Shown: positions 35,893 to 45,577 of the stretch, piece after piece | Layout: the number at the start of each line of letters is the position of its first letter | Position numbering within the stretch: position 1 is the first letter of the stretch | From: Tolypothrix sp. PCC 7712 | Lineage (GTDB): Bacteria; Cyanobacteriota; Cyanobacteriia; Cyanobacteriales; Nostocaceae | Reading direction: 5' to 3' | Assembly (NCBI RefSeq): GCF_025860405.1 | Contig: NZ_CP063785.1 | Span: forward strand, 5,457,390-5,521,389 | DNA length: 64,000 nt | Position numbers and translations under genes: made by a program | The notes under the pieces: model-generated | What the model was told of the DNA's origin: nothing | The model's input: only the letters and a program-made list of their open reading frames with translations | Database searches by the model: none

Positions 35893-38187
35893 GTGCGAAT
35901 TCCGCTAGATTACTACCGAATTTTAGGACTACCGTTAGCGGCAAGTGAAGAACAATTGCGGCAAGCATATAGCGATCGCATTGTACAGTTGCCGCGACGA
36001 GAGTATTCTCAAGCAGCAATTTCTTCGCGCAAACAACTTATAGAAGAAGCTTACGTGGTTTTATCAGATCCCAAAGAACGTAGCAGTTACGATCAGCTGT
36101 ATCTTGCCCATGCTTATGACCCTGATGGTAATGCTTCTACGTCCGTAGCAGTTGAAAACCGCTCCGGACAAACAAATGGTGCAATTGACAACCAAAGTCT
36201 AAGTATTGAAATTTCTCAGGAGGAGTTAGTTGGTGCTTTACTAATTTTGCAGGACTTAGGCGAGTACGAAATAGTACTGAAATTAGGAAAGCCATATTTA
36301 GTCCATAAAAATAATGGGGGAGAAGGCAAAACAGCCAATAATTTAGCCGACGCAGAAGCCAGAGAAAGCGATCGCCCTGATGTGGTACTCACCATTGCTT
36401 TAGCCTGCTTAGAATTGGGGCGGGAGCAATGGCAGCAAGGCCATTACGAAAACGCCGCCAATTCTTTAGAAACTGGTCTGGAAGTTTTATCTCGCGAAGA
36501 GTTATTTCCCACCGTCCAGGCGGAAATTCAAGCAGATCTTTATAAATTGCGACCATATCGGATTCTGGAATTACTAGCATTACCAGAAACCAACGTCGCT
36601 GAACGTCGCCAAGGTCTGGAATTATTGCAAAACATCCTAGACGATCGCGGTGGCATTGATGGCAATAGTAATGATGAATCAGGTCTGAACATTGATGACT
36701 TTTTGCGATTTATCCAGCAGTTACGTAACCACTTAACCGTCGCAGAACAGCACAAGTTATTTGAAGCAGAAAGCAAACGTCCTTCTGCTGTTGCTACCTA
36801 TTTGGCTGTTTATGCCTTGATAGCACGGGGTTTTGTGCAACGTCAACCAGCATTGATTCGCCAAGCCAAGCAAATGCTGATGCGTTTGGGTAAGCGCCAA
36901 GATGTGCATTTAGAACAATCACTCTGTGCGCTGTTACTTGGGCAAACTGAAGAAGCCACCCGCGTTTTAGAACTCAGCCAAGAATACGAGGCTTTAGCTT
37001 TTATTCGCGAAAAATCTCAAGATTCTCCAGATTTGTTACCTGGGTTGTGTCTCTACGGAGAACAGTGGTTACAACATGAAGTGTTTCCCCACTTCCGAGA
37101 TTTAAACAAGCAGACAGCTTCTTTAAAGAGTTACTTTGCTCAACCACAGGTACAAGCCTATTTAGAAGTTCTGCCCTCGGATGCGGAAACAACTGATGAG
37201 TCGGCTGTAATTAACCGTCAACCTTTATCGCCACCACCAAATAACAATACCCAGAACCGTAACAACAGTCCTGGGAGTTCTCGACAATTCCGTCATAGCA
37301 GACCTCCTGACCCAGATTTACCAGAAACCCCTAGATGGAGATCATCTACCCCCATATCTGGTAGCTATCGCACACCCGATGCGCCAGCAACGCAGTTTTC
37401 ATCTGGCGAACGCACAGCTAAAGAACCCCAGCAAAACTTAAATGGTGCTGCTAGAGTTTCCCCACCAGAGCAAACTTCTGGGCGCAGGCGGCGCAAGCCA
37501 ACTCAAAATACTAACCGAGAACGTGCATTAGAACCACGACAACGTTATCCGCAAAGACGGCGTAATTTTGCCAACTCCCTAGAAGGTAAAACCCGCCTTG
37601 TATGGACTGTGCTGGTTTCTTTGATTGTCATAGTTGTTTTTTGGTTGATCGTTTCCACAACCTTTGGATTTGTCAGAAGTCTGTTTCATCCGTCGCCAAG
37701 GTTAGAAGGCGAACAATTATCAATAGAAATTAATCAACCTATTATCCAGATTCCTGACCCCAACAGCAAACCACAATCGCCAGACGGGCCTTTAACAACT
37801 ACGACAGCCGAGGAAATCATTGGGAGTTGGTTATCTACCAAAGCTGCGGCTTTAGGGCCAAATCATGAGGTTGATAATTTACAACAAATTCTTACTGGTT
37901 CATCTTTATTGCAATGGCGCTCAATTGCCCTGCAAGATAAATCTGAGAATCGTTATCGGAAATACGAGCATAGCCACAAGGTAGAATCTGTAGAGAAAAT
38001 TGATAACGATAGCGATCGCACAGCCGTGGAAGCTACAGTCAAGGAAATCACTCAGTTCTATCAACATGGTCAACTGAAGAAGGCTTCTGACGAAACTTTG
38101 CGTGTTAAATATAACTTGGTTCGTCAAGAAGGTATTTGGCGCATCCAAAGTATGTCAGTTATCAATAAAATCACTCTGAACTTTTAA
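35893..38187 (+). CDS. zipN: Cell division protein ZipN/Ftn2 (ARC6 homolog)
   Basis: A 764-residue divisome protein that tethers FtsZ at the membrane. The N-terminal J-like domain (MRIPLDYYRILGLPLAASEE, about 1-70) lacks a clear HPD motif, as in the family. A long helical region (about 110-420) with tandem repeats follows, then a Pro/Arg-rich linker, one transmembrane helix (about 567-592) and a C-terminal ARC6-like domain (about 640-764) for periplasmic partners. It starts with GTG at 35893; no ATG gives the conserved N-terminus. Confidence 0.93.
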   Translation: MRIPLDYYRILGLPLAASEEQLRQAYSDRIVQLPRREYSQAAISSRKQLIEEAYVVLSDPKERSSYDQLYLAHAYDPDGNASTSVAVENRSGQTNGAIDNQSLSIEISQEELVGALLILQDLGEYEIVLKLGKPYLVHKNNGGEGKTANNLADAEARESDRPDVVLTIALACLELGREQWQQGHYENAANSLETGLEVLSREELFPTVQAEIQADLYKLRPYRILELLALPETNVAERRQGLELLQNILDDRGGIDGNSNDESGLNIDDFLRFIQQLRNHLTVAEQHKLFEAESKRPSAVATYLAVYALIARGFVQRQPALIRQAKQMLMRLGKRQDVHLEQSLCALLLGQTEEATRVLELSQEYEALAFIREKSQDSPDLLPGLCLYGEQWLQHEVFPHFRDLNKQTASLKSYFAQPQVQAYLEVLPSDAETTDESAVINRQPLSPPPNNNTQNRNNSPGSSRQFRHSRPPDPDLPETPRWRSSTPISGSYRTPDAPATQFSSGERTAKEPQQNLNGAARVSPPEQTSGRRRRKPTQNTNRERALEPRQRYPQRRRNFANSLEGKTRLVWTVLVSLIVIVVFWLIVSTTFGFVRSLFHPSPRLEGEQLSIEINQPIIQIPDPNSKPQSPDGPLTTTTAEEIIGSWLSTKAAALGPNHEVDNLQQILTGSSLLQWRSIALQDKSENRYRKYEHSHKVESVEKIDNDSDRTAVEATVKEITQFYQHGQLKKASDETLRVKYNLVRQEGIWRIQSMSVINKITLNF

Positions 38188-38342
38188 GCTGTTGAATGTT
38201 GAAGTTGTATGTTCCCTATAAGTAGAAATTTTCTGGAGTAGGCTGTAAAGCCCACTCTGGCTACACAAATTAAAAGTACTTTAACTAAACAGAGGCACTT
38301 AGGCTAAAGATTTCAGCACTCAGCACTCTTTCTAGATATGTC

Positions 38343-38373
38343 GTAGGGACACCAGTATTACTGGTGTCCCTAC
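38343..38373. repeat. Perfect 15-bp-stem palindrome after zipN
   Basis: GTAGGGACACCAGTA pairs exactly with TACTGGTGTCCCTAC around one base, followed by AAAGTTTTTT. It may be the zipN terminator. In the rest of the 593-bp gap (38188-38780) a short word, ATG(T/A)TATGAAATC, recurs, and there is no gene. Confidence 0.7.
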
Positions 38374-38780
38374 AAAGTTTTTTAGTGCCAATTTTAATGT
38401 CATGAAATCTTGATATTACCGTTGATTAGCCTTCAGCCCGATCGGCTTAATGTTATGAAATCATGACATTATGATCCCCAAAGGGCTTATAGATTCGTCA
38501 AATAGCCGAAAAAGCGTCTTCAGACCCCTTGATCCCAACCCAGGGTTATTGCTTAATATTTATTCAACAACTCCACTTGATCCCAAAAAGATGCTGATCT
38601 TGGCATGAGAAGGAATTGAAAGGGAGTGACTCTCAATTTAATAACCATTTAACAAACTACAACACTGGGCAATACCAGAAGTCAGGAATAAGAAATTCAT
38701 CTGGAGTTGGATGAAATGTTACTCAGCATTCTGTAACCCGGAGAAATCATTTACCTTTCAAACTACTGGAGGCCAAATTA

Positions 38781-40025
38781 ATGGCAAAAGAACGCCCGCC
38801 GCTAGAGGAGATGACATTGCGGCAATTACGCAAAGTAGCGAGTGAATATGGCATTTCTCGCTATAGCCGGATGCGTAAATCACAATTACTGGCATCGATT
38901 CAGGAAGTTCAGCGCAGCAAGTTTTCACTTAGTCCATCTCGTTCACTGGAGGCACAGGAAACCGTGGAAGCAGCAAAATTCGAGTTAGGTCAAGAAGATC
39001 GCAATGGTGGTTTGCTCATTGATGTTGATGAGGAACTAGGAGATCTACCTGCTGGTTACGGTGAAAGCCGGATTGTACTTTTACCACGCGATCCCCAGTG
39101 GGCTTACACCTACTGGGATGTTCCCAATGAGCATAAAGAAGAACTACGGAGACAAGGGGGACAACAGTTAGCGCTGCGGATTTATGATGTTACCGACATC
39201 AACATTGATTTCCAAAGTCCCCACAGCTTGCAAGAATATCCTGCTGATGAATTGGCTAGAGAATGGTATCTACCAATTCCTGTGAGCGATCGCGACTATG
39301 TAATTGATATTGGCTATCGTGCTGTTGACGGACGCTGGTTAGTTCTAGCACGTTCTGCACGTGTACATATTCCTCCTGTCTATCCTTCAGACTGGATTGA
39401 GGATGTATTCGTCACCGTCAACTTTGAAGAAGACTTGCGTGGTAAGACTGTTTACGAATTGGTTCCCCCAGCCAAGAAAATTGCTACCACAGCTTATGCT
39501 AACGGTAACCCCATTTACGACCAAATCTTTGGTATGGCGGAATCTGCTGAAGCACAACGGGTTGCAGGTTCTCTGTTTGGTTCCATGCAGCACGTACCTG
39601 GCTCTGTAACACCAGAACAGGCTATCAGCTCCTACATTTTCCCATCTGGTGTAGGTATGTGGGCAGTTCCCACCACCTCTGGTTTAAATATGTCTGGTGT
39701 AGGAATGTCTGGCGTTGGCTTCTCCGCCTCTGCTGTACCAGTACGTCCTCGCAAGTTCTGGTTAATTGCTGATGCTGAATTAATTGTCTATGGTGCAACT
39801 GAACCAGATGCTACCGTTACAATTGGCGGTCGTCCAATTAAGCTGAATCCAGATGGTACATTCCGCTTCCAAATGTCCTTCCAAGATGGTTTAATCGACT
39901 ATCCTATCTTGGCTGTTGCTGCTGATGGCGAGCAAACCCGCTCAATTCACATGAAGTTTAATCGTGAAACCCCATCCCGCAATACCAATACTAAAGACGA
40001 AGCCGTTTTAGAATGGCTGTCTTAA
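38781..40025 (+). CDS. DUF4912 domain protein with Rho-N/SAP-like N-terminus
   Basis: A 414-residue protein. Residues about 9-45 (MTLRQLRKVASEYGISRYSRM) resemble the Rho N-terminal/SAP-like helix pair that binds nucleic acid. A DUF4912 domain (about 90-220; VLLPRDPQWAYTYWDVP) follows, then a Gly/Met/Ser-rich insert with repeated MSGVGMSGVGF, and a C-terminal beta domain (AELIVYGATEPDATVTIGG). GGAGG lies just upstream of the ATG. Function unknown. Terminator at 40065. Confidence 0.82.
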   Translation: MAKERPPLEEMTLRQLRKVASEYGISRYSRMRKSQLLASIQEVQRSKFSLSPSRSLEAQETVEAAKFELGQEDRNGGLLIDVDEELGDLPAGYGESRIVLLPRDPQWAYTYWDVPNEHKEELRRQGGQQLALRIYDVTDINIDFQSPHSLQEYPADELAREWYLPIPVSDRDYVIDIGYRAVDGRWLVLARSARVHIPPVYPSDWIEDVFVTVNFEEDLRGKTVYELVPPAKKIATTAYANGNPIYDQIFGMAESAEAQRVAGSLFGSMQHVPGSVTPEQAISSYIFPSGVGMWAVPTTSGLNMSGVGMSGVGFSASAVPVRPRKFWLIADAELIVYGATEPDATVTIGGRPIKLNPDGTFRFQMSFQDGLIDYPILAVAADGEQTRSIHMKFNRETPSRNTNTKDEAVLEWLS

Positions 40026-40064
40026 TAGGAAATTTTGCATCGACTCCAGATTGAATAAATTTTT

Positions 40065-40096
40065 ACCCGCTATAGTAATTCTGTAGCGGGTTTTTT
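40065..40096 (+). terminator. Terminator of the DUF4912 gene
   Basis: ACCCGCTA pairs with TAGCGGGT around an 11-base loop, followed by TTTTTTGTGT, 40 bp after the stop codon. Confidence 0.9.
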
Positions 40097-40150
40097 GTGT
40101 CAATGGGATTGGGGATTGGGGAACTCGGGGCCCCCTCTGGGGATAAGGGG

Positions 40151-40205
40151 TAATGGGGATTGGGTAATTAGTAATGGGTAATTAGTAATGGGTAATTGGT
40201 AATTG
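40151..40205. repeat. Tandem repeat of a GGGTAATTAGTAAT-like unit
   Basis: About three 14-bp units with small changes, then GGTAATTGGTAATTGG. Non-coding, directly upstream of the phosphodiester glycosidase gene. Confidence 0.75.
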
Positions 40206-40264
40206 GTCATGAAAAACACTAAATACCAAACACCGAACACCAAAAACCGAACACCAACTAACAA

Positions 40265-41188
40265 ATGAAAAAATTATTTTTATTATCTATTTTTGTAATC
40301 GCACTCAATCTATTATCTGGCTGTAGAGATAATACATCCAATGCAGCTCAAGAATCAGCGAAAATTGCTTGCATTGGCAAAAATGCTAATTTTAGTATTG
40401 AGTTCTTCAAAGCTAATAATCTAGGGAAAAAATTTGATAGAGGGATCAATCATGTGGTTGTGTTTAACCCCCGCTCAGAAAAATTAGATTTTAAGGTAAA
40501 TGTTGGACTTGCTCATAAACTTTACGCCAAAAATAGTCAAGGAAAATTGCGTAAGGAATATGTGCCAAAAATCTTTCGGGAAATCATTGCTGATGAAAAT
40601 TCTAAATTAAACGGACAAACTCCCATAGCAGCAATTAATGCTGATTATATAGGCACTGATAACAAACCCCAAGGTTTAAATATTTCTCGCGGATTTGAGT
40701 ATTCTGGAGACTTTAAAAATAAACGTTCTTCTTTTGGTGTATCTGGAGGTAACCCAAAAAATAGAAAAGCCACTATCCAGGCTGGTAGAAGAAAAGAGGA
40801 AATTCTTAATTACAACTTGGTAGGAGGTAATGGGAGATTTTATCGGGACGGAAAGTTTAAAGATATTTGTAATGATTTGGGAGAGTTTGCTTGTAAACAG
40901 GCGACGAATCGCTCTTTAGCTGCTATTACCGATAAAGGATATGTAATTTTGTTAGTGAATGATGCAAAAGCTAATTCTAATATTGAATTTTCTCAAAATA
41001 ATCAAGAATTATTACCCGAGAATTTTGATGATGTTTTAGCAGGCATTGCCAGTAATAATTGTTTAGGTAAAATTCAAGAAGGAATATTATTTGATGGTGG
41101 GATGTCTCCCGGATTATTTTATAATAATAAAATATATGTAGAAAATGCAGGGCCGATTGGTTCAGTGTTTTTAATATATAAAAAATAA
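40265..41188 (+). CDS. Phosphodiester glycosidase family (NAGPA-domain) lipoprotein
   Basis: A 307-residue protein with a lipoprotein signal ending LNLLSGC, so membrane-anchored. The body follows the NAGPA/DUF2233 pattern: IAAINADYIGTDNKPQGLNI, SSFGVS, NRSLAAITDKGYVILLVND, and ILFDGGMSPGLFYNN, the last being the family hallmark. Related enzymes cleave sugar phosphodiesters, but substrate use in cyanobacteria is not known. It is low in GC compared with its neighbours. Single gene. Confidence 0.82.
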   Translation: MKKLFLLSIFVIALNLLSGCRDNTSNAAQESAKIACIGKNANFSIEFFKANNLGKKFDRGINHVVVFNPRSEKLDFKVNVGLAHKLYAKNSQGKLRKEYVPKIFREIIADENSKLNGQTPIAAINADYIGTDNKPQGLNISRGFEYSGDFKNKRSSFGVSGGNPKNRKATIQAGRRKEEILNYNLVGGNGRFYRDGKFKDICNDLGEFACKQATNRSLAAITDKGYVILLVNDAKANSNIEFSQNNQELLPENFDDVLAGIASNNCLGKIQEGILFDGGMSPGLFYNNKIYVENAGPIGSVFLIYKK

Positions 41189-41296
41189 AATATTTACAGA
41201 TAATGCTAAAGGTCTAGAAATCCGATTTTATTTCTGCAAAAATTTTATCAATTTAGCGTGCGTTATACCAATTCTAGAAAAAAATGATACAGATGC

Positions 41297-41375
41297 GTAG
41301 GTTGGGTTGAACGAAGTGAAACCCAACTATTACAAGACTTTGGAGTGTTGGGTTTCGTTCCTCAACCCAACCTAC
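41297..41375. repeat. Dispersed palindromic repeat (GTAGGTTGGG type), copy 2
   Basis: GTAGGTTGGGTTGAACGAAG at the left and CTCAACCCAACCTAC at the right, the same ends and inner arms (GAAACCCAAC/GTTGGGTTTC) as at 281-355. Here the arms pair longer, suggesting a younger copy. Confidence 0.85.
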
Positions 41376-41445
41376 ATCCACATCATATTTTTTGTGAAAT
41401 GGTATTAGGCGTAGCTGTAAAGCAGGAAAAGCTAGCTTTGACAAT

Positions 41446-41472
41446 GATGCGTTACGCTATCGCTAACGCATC
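41446..41472. repeat. Small hairpin GATGCGTTA/TAACGCATC
   Basis: 9-bp stem with a 9-base loop (CGCTATCGC), in the gap before the YjbQ gene. Probably a second dispersed repeat type. Confidence 0.65.
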
Positions 41473-41534
41473 CTACGTGAACGGATATTCTATTTTAGAA
41501 GGCTTATTTAACATCAGCGAAAGGTTTCTGCAAT

Positions 41535-41972
41535 ATGCCAATTGTGAATCAGCTAATTGAAATTCCAACCCAAGCAGGAATTAATATTCATAACATTACG
41601 CCCCAGATTCAGGATTGTATTGCTTCTACATCGATTCAAAATGGACAGGCTTTAATATTTTCTCGCCACACAACAACGGCCTTAGCTATTAACGAAAATG
41701 AAGAAAGACTGTTAGAAGATATCAAAGGATTCTTGCGGAAATTAGCACCAGAATCTGACCGATATTTACATAATGATTTGCATTTAAGAGTTGTCCCAGA
41801 AGATGAACCAATGAATGCTCATTCTCATTTGATGGCAATGATGCTCAGTACTAGTGAAGTAATTCCGATTGTGGATGGAAAATTAGCTTTAGGAACTTGG
41901 CAATCAGTTTTATTTTTTGAATTAGATGGCCCGCGACAAAGAACAGTTTTTGTACAAATTTCTGGAGAGTAA
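41535..41972 (+). CDS. YjbQ / UPF0047 family protein
   Basis: A 145-residue single-domain protein. Conserved: ALIFSRHTTTALAINENEER, YLHNDLHLRVVPEDEPMNAHSHL with clustered His, and LGTWQSVLFFELDGPRQR. Family members have been called secondary thiamine-phosphate synthases because they can complement a thiE defect; the true reaction is uncertain. Convergent with the DUF928 gene. Confidence 0.88.
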   Translation: MPIVNQLIEIPTQAGINIHNITPQIQDCIASTSIQNGQALIFSRHTTTALAINENEERLLEDIKGFLRKLAPESDRYLHNDLHLRVVPEDEPMNAHSHLMAMMLSTSEVIPIVDGKLALGTWQSVLFFELDGPRQRTVFVQISGE

Positions 41973-42034
41973 ATAAAGATAATACAAATTCAAAATTAAC
42001 ATTGCCATACATAAAAATTTGGCAGTTCCAAAAT

Positions 42035-42928
42035 CTAAAATCCCAAATTGGTATAATCTCGAATCCCCGGCTGACAGCAAGGTACAATAGGTTTGTTTGC
42101 AAACTCTTCTAGTCCAATATCCCTGAACAATTTTTGCCAATCTGTGAGTAAGATTTGTGTTTGTGGTTGGCGACGGCGCATTTGGGCTAATAAAGTTATA
42201 GCGTCGTACCAAATGCCATTTTCGGCATAGAAAATAACTCGATTGCGTTCAGTTGATTGCTGTGGGGGAAGACTATTGCTCAATTTAACTCGTTGAATCC
42301 AGCCGTTGACATTGACAGCTTGCGCTTCGCGATCGCAATTCATATTCAGGGTTAAATACCAATGGTAGTTTTTACCTGGTTCTAATTTTACTGTCGATGG
42401 GAGAGTGAGAGCGATCGCTCCTGGTGTGTCGGTAACTTTGAAAGTTCCTTGATAAGTTTGCTGATAATTTCTCGGATCTGGATCGGTTTCGTCCCAGATT
42501 TCTAATTCACCAACCTTGATATCTTGCGGTTGATAAGGAACATAAAACCAAAGAGTGGGAGAAGCTTCCAGGGTTAATCCCCAAACATGGCTGATTCCTG
42601 GCTCTGATTCTACAGCCGGAACTAAAGCCATCAGCCGTTCTTTAATTTCCAGCGCTGAACAAATATATCCGTCACGAGTTCCGCCGCCTTTGCGATTACC
42701 TGGTGCGCCGCGTGGTGACAGTGGCGGGCGCTTAAACTTCACTGGGGAAGCAGTTGCGGGTTTGGGTTGGGACTGCTGTGAGGAATTTTGCTTAATCGGG
42801 GATGTAGTCGAAGCAAGGATTTGTTGGCGATGTTGAAAAGGTTGGGCTTTTCCTTTACTCGCACCAAAACCAATGAAAGCTAAGGCTAATGCCAAAGCTA
42901 GTCCCATTTTCCAGCGATAAAACTTCAT
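42035..42928 (-). CDS. DUF928 domain protein, secreted
   Basis: A 297-residue exported protein: signal peptide (about 1-29, ending GKAQP), a Gln/Ser/Pro-rich linker, then the DUF928 domain, which begins with SPRGAPGNRKGGGTRDG and contains HVWGLTLEASPTLWFYVPY and LEPGKNYHWYLTLNMNCD. Function unknown; found almost only in cyanobacteria. It starts 10 bp after the CHAT-CHASE2 stop codon and is the last gene of the four-gene set that begins with the sigma-like gene. The secreted beta-rich form suggests an envelope or periplasmic partner of the CHASE2 protein. Confidence 0.86.
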   Translation of the reverse strand: MKFYRWKMGLALALALAFIGFGASKGKAQPFQHRQQILASTTSPIKQNSSQQSQPKPATASPVKFKRPPLSPRGAPGNRKGGGTRDGYICSALEIKERLMALVPAVESEPGISHVWGLTLEASPTLWFYVPYQPQDIKVGELEIWDETDPDPRNYQQTYQGTFKVTDTPGAIALTLPSTVKLEPGKNYHWYLTLNMNCDREAQAVNVNGWIQRVKLSNSLPPQQSTERNRVIFYAENGIWYDAITLLAQMRRRQPQTQILLTDWQKLFRDIGLEEFANKPIVPCCQPGIRDYTNLGF

Positions 42929-42938
42929 ACTTTATACT

Positions 42939-45272
42939 TCATCCTTCATCCTTCATCCTTTTCCCTATTACCGTCTTAGTTGTAATTATGTAGCTAATCA
43001 CCAAAGCAATTACTGAAGGAACTAAGGGCGCACAAATGCCGATACTGAACAAAGACAAGCAGAGGCTACCAAGAATAATCATGGCTGAGGCGATCGCAAT
43101 CCGCCGATAAACCAGCCCATGAAATACCCAGACGCATAAACCCCCCGTAAGTGCCCAACTCCCAATCCAAACTGCATCTAAGGTTTGGGGCCAAAACTGT
43201 AGTAAGGGGCGTTCTTGTTTGGCGATACTCAGCATTTGACTCACCATTTGGGCGTGAATCACTACACCAGGCATTTTCTTGTCAATTTCGTTACTAAAGG
43301 GAGTAGAAAAGCGATCGCCTACTGATTGAGCGACAACGCCAATCAACACAATCCTGTTTTTCACCCACTGGGGTTTAAAATCATTTTGGAGAACTTCTGT
43401 GAGCGTGACTTCCCTAGCGACTTTTGTGAAAGAACGATAACTGAGCAAGACTTGATGACCGCGAGGGTCAATGTTGTGATAAAAACCTGTATGCTTTTCT
43501 AATGGTTGAAAAACGGTAGAGCCAAGCTGTAAATTGCCATCTGATGTTGCTTCTGGTTGAATACCTTCAGCATCGAGGTAACGTAAGGCTAATTCCGCAC
43601 TGAAAGCATAAGGGACTTGGCAAACTGAATCGCCTGGATTTAAATGCAACAAATAACGGCGCACTGTTCCATCTGGTTCAACTGCGATATCGCTAAAGCC
43701 GACATTCTCAGGGGGACTAGCTGGGGGTGAAGCAACTCCAAATTTGTTGGCTTTGGCTTCTGGATGGCTGACTTCGCAGATTGTTACCAAGTTTGAGTTT
43801 TTTTTGATATGTGCAGCTAGCTCGCGATATCCTGGTTCTACAGGAAAATCGCGGTAGATATCCAAGCCAATGGCTCTAGGTTGATGCGCCTGAAGTTTTT
43901 CGAGAGTTTGTAAAATGACGCGATCGCTCAGGGGATATTGTCGCTGCTGTTGAATATCTTGTTCTGTAACTTTTACAATCAGTAGACGCTCATCAATACC
44001 GCGATCGCTTTGTAAGCGTGTCATCTGGTCAAAAGCCCACAATTCCACAGGCTGAAGTCCCCCAACAAAACGTACTGCCATCACTAAACCAGTAGCTACC
44101 AAGCTTTTCACCAAGATATTTGGCAAATGCTGCCAGTCAAGCCCAAAGCGATGCTGACGCTTTTTCGGGCGTAAATCCTGCCAAGTCGGCGGCACCTCAG
44201 CCGGATTTTGATAAATCATTGGTAACCAAGTAGCCCCAGGTAACTCCGTAAATTCCTCTAGTCGTTCCTGGGCATGGCGTACAGCACTATATAAAGGTTG
44301 TCCGCCAGCATATTCTCGCAGAAATTCCTTGAGAAACGATTGCGCGACGACATCGGGGACAATCTCCTGCATGACAATAATAATCGGGACGTGCAAATCA
44401 GCTAACTGCTGGGCTAATCCCAATCCTTCACAAGAATTAAAAATGGCGATTTTTAAGCCTTTTTGCACTGCTTCTCGCAAAGCGTGTTTAAATTGGTCAG
44501 TTTCAATACTTTCTCTAGCGCTGAGACTAATTCGCCCCCTTTGTTCTATCGTTTGGCTATGCCCAGCAAAAAAGAAGATATCCCAGCCTTGGGGATTTCG
44601 TAGCTGGGCGATTAAATCTCGCGCTTGGGGTTGATGGTAAAAAACTGACTCTGTTTCCTGGAGATTGTCAATTGCTTGACGATCCGCAGCTAAATCTAGG
44701 TTTTGATTATCCCCGAAAATCGCCAACAACCGCACGCGATCGCTTTGAGTTTGATGTTTGGCAATTTCCCAAGATTCATATTCTACCGGACTGTAGCTCA
44801 CCCCCACATTGGGATAACTTGATAGCAAATCCCAGCTATGCCAAGGTAGTTTCCAGAGGATCGGATCTCTAGCTTTGATAGCTAACCGCAGCGTATCAGC
44901 CTGAGTAGCGAGTTCCTTGCTTAACCTTTCGCGGATTTTTTGCCACCCCAGTTCCCCAGAAGGTTGCAGCCATTCGTTCAGGTTAGCTTCCACCTGTCGC
45001 ATTCTTTGCCAGCAGTCGTCAGTAATCTCCCTAGTAGCGCGATTTGTTGGTAAACTTGACTCAATTTCCCACCCATCATTGCGAGCAATCGCGCTGAGAC
45101 TACGAAAGGACTGTTGCCATAAAAAATACAAGCCTTCAATATCTGTATTAGCGCCAAGTCTACCTTCAATTTCCCCTACAGGCAAACCGCCATCTTCTCT
45201 CAGTTCTAGGGATACTTCAAACCCTTGGTGAAAGTTTCCTCTGCCAATTTTTAGAACTGCTACCCTGGGCAT
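42939..45272 (-). CDS. CHAT-CHASE2 membrane protein
   Basis: A 777-residue fusion. N-terminal CHAT caspase-like protease domain (about 110-365) with the His-Cys pair in FFFAGHSQTIEQRG (His near 237) and FNSCEGLGLAQQLA (Cys near 280). A membrane helix near 385-405 leads into a CHASE2 sensor domain (about 405-690) facing the periplasm, followed by three C-terminal transmembrane segments. Cytosolic protease and extracellular sensor in one chain suggest signal-triggered proteolysis; its target is unknown. It lies between the DUF1822 gene (305-bp gap) and the DUF928 gene (10 bp). Confidence 0.88.
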   Translation of the reverse strand: MPRVAVLKIGRGNFHQGFEVSLELREDGGLPVGEIEGRLGANTDIEGLYFLWQQSFRSLSAIARNDGWEIESSLPTNRATREITDDCWQRMRQVEANLNEWLQPSGELGWQKIRERLSKELATQADTLRLAIKARDPILWKLPWHSWDLLSSYPNVGVSYSPVEYESWEIAKHQTQSDRVRLLAIFGDNQNLDLAADRQAIDNLQETESVFYHQPQARDLIAQLRNPQGWDIFFFAGHSQTIEQRGRISLSARESIETDQFKHALREAVQKGLKIAIFNSCEGLGLAQQLADLHVPIIIVMQEIVPDVVAQSFLKEFLREYAGGQPLYSAVRHAQERLEEFTELPGATWLPMIYQNPAEVPPTWQDLRPKKRQHRFGLDWQHLPNILVKSLVATGLVMAVRFVGGLQPVELWAFDQMTRLQSDRGIDERLLIVKVTEQDIQQQRQYPLSDRVILQTLEKLQAHQPRAIGLDIYRDFPVEPGYRELAAHIKKNSNLVTICEVSHPEAKANKFGVASPPASPPENVGFSDIAVEPDGTVRRYLLHLNPGDSVCQVPYAFSAELALRYLDAEGIQPEATSDGNLQLGSTVFQPLEKHTGFYHNIDPRGHQVLLSYRSFTKVAREVTLTEVLQNDFKPQWVKNRIVLIGVVAQSVGDRFSTPFSNEIDKKMPGVVIHAQMVSQMLSIAKQERPLLQFWPQTLDAVWIGSWALTGGLCVWVFHGLVYRRIAIASAMIILGSLCLSLFSIGICAPLVPSVIALVISYIITTKTVIGKRMKDEG

Positions 45273-45355
45273 GGTTACTTACCGATTAATTGTTGCTCGC
45301 GCAAAGAAGAATATAAGTCAATAAAGTTCAGAGAAGATCACTTGTGGAAACAGCT

Positions 45356-45427
45356 AGATCAATTGGGGGATTCTCCCCCAAACCCCCGATTGGGTGACGG
45401 TTGCGTCCCCCAAACCCCCTCCAAAAT
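45356..45427. repeat. 72-bp dispersed repeat, copy 2
   Basis: Identical to 8933-9004 by my reading, in the same orientation. It fills part of the gap between the DUF1822 and CHAT-CHASE2 genes, which interrupts the otherwise tight operon. Confidence 0.9.
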
Positions 45428-45460
45428 GATTGTTTTGTTGTCAATTTATTTTTTAAGGGA

Positions 45461-45524
45461 CTTCCAGAAAATAAATTATCCAATATACTCCAAGAATATT
45501 TTCTTTCTGCCCCCTGCTCCCTGC
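45461..45524. repeat. Dispersed repeat (CTTCCAGAAAATAAATTATC type), copy 1
   Basis: About 64 bp that match 57031-57094 with few changes. Both end in CCCCTGCTCCCTGC, which continues here as a short CTGCTCC tandem repeat. Confidence 0.8.
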
Positions 45525-45577
45525 TCCCTGCTCCCCTGCTTCTTTTGACCTTTCCCCATCGATTTTTTGGCGGTTCG

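Noticed and set aside
41345..41560. 71-codon frame before the YjbQ gene
   Set aside because: It is read through the palindromic repeat at 41297-41375 and the hairpin at 41446-41472, so it is made of repeat sequence and overlaps the real gene start.
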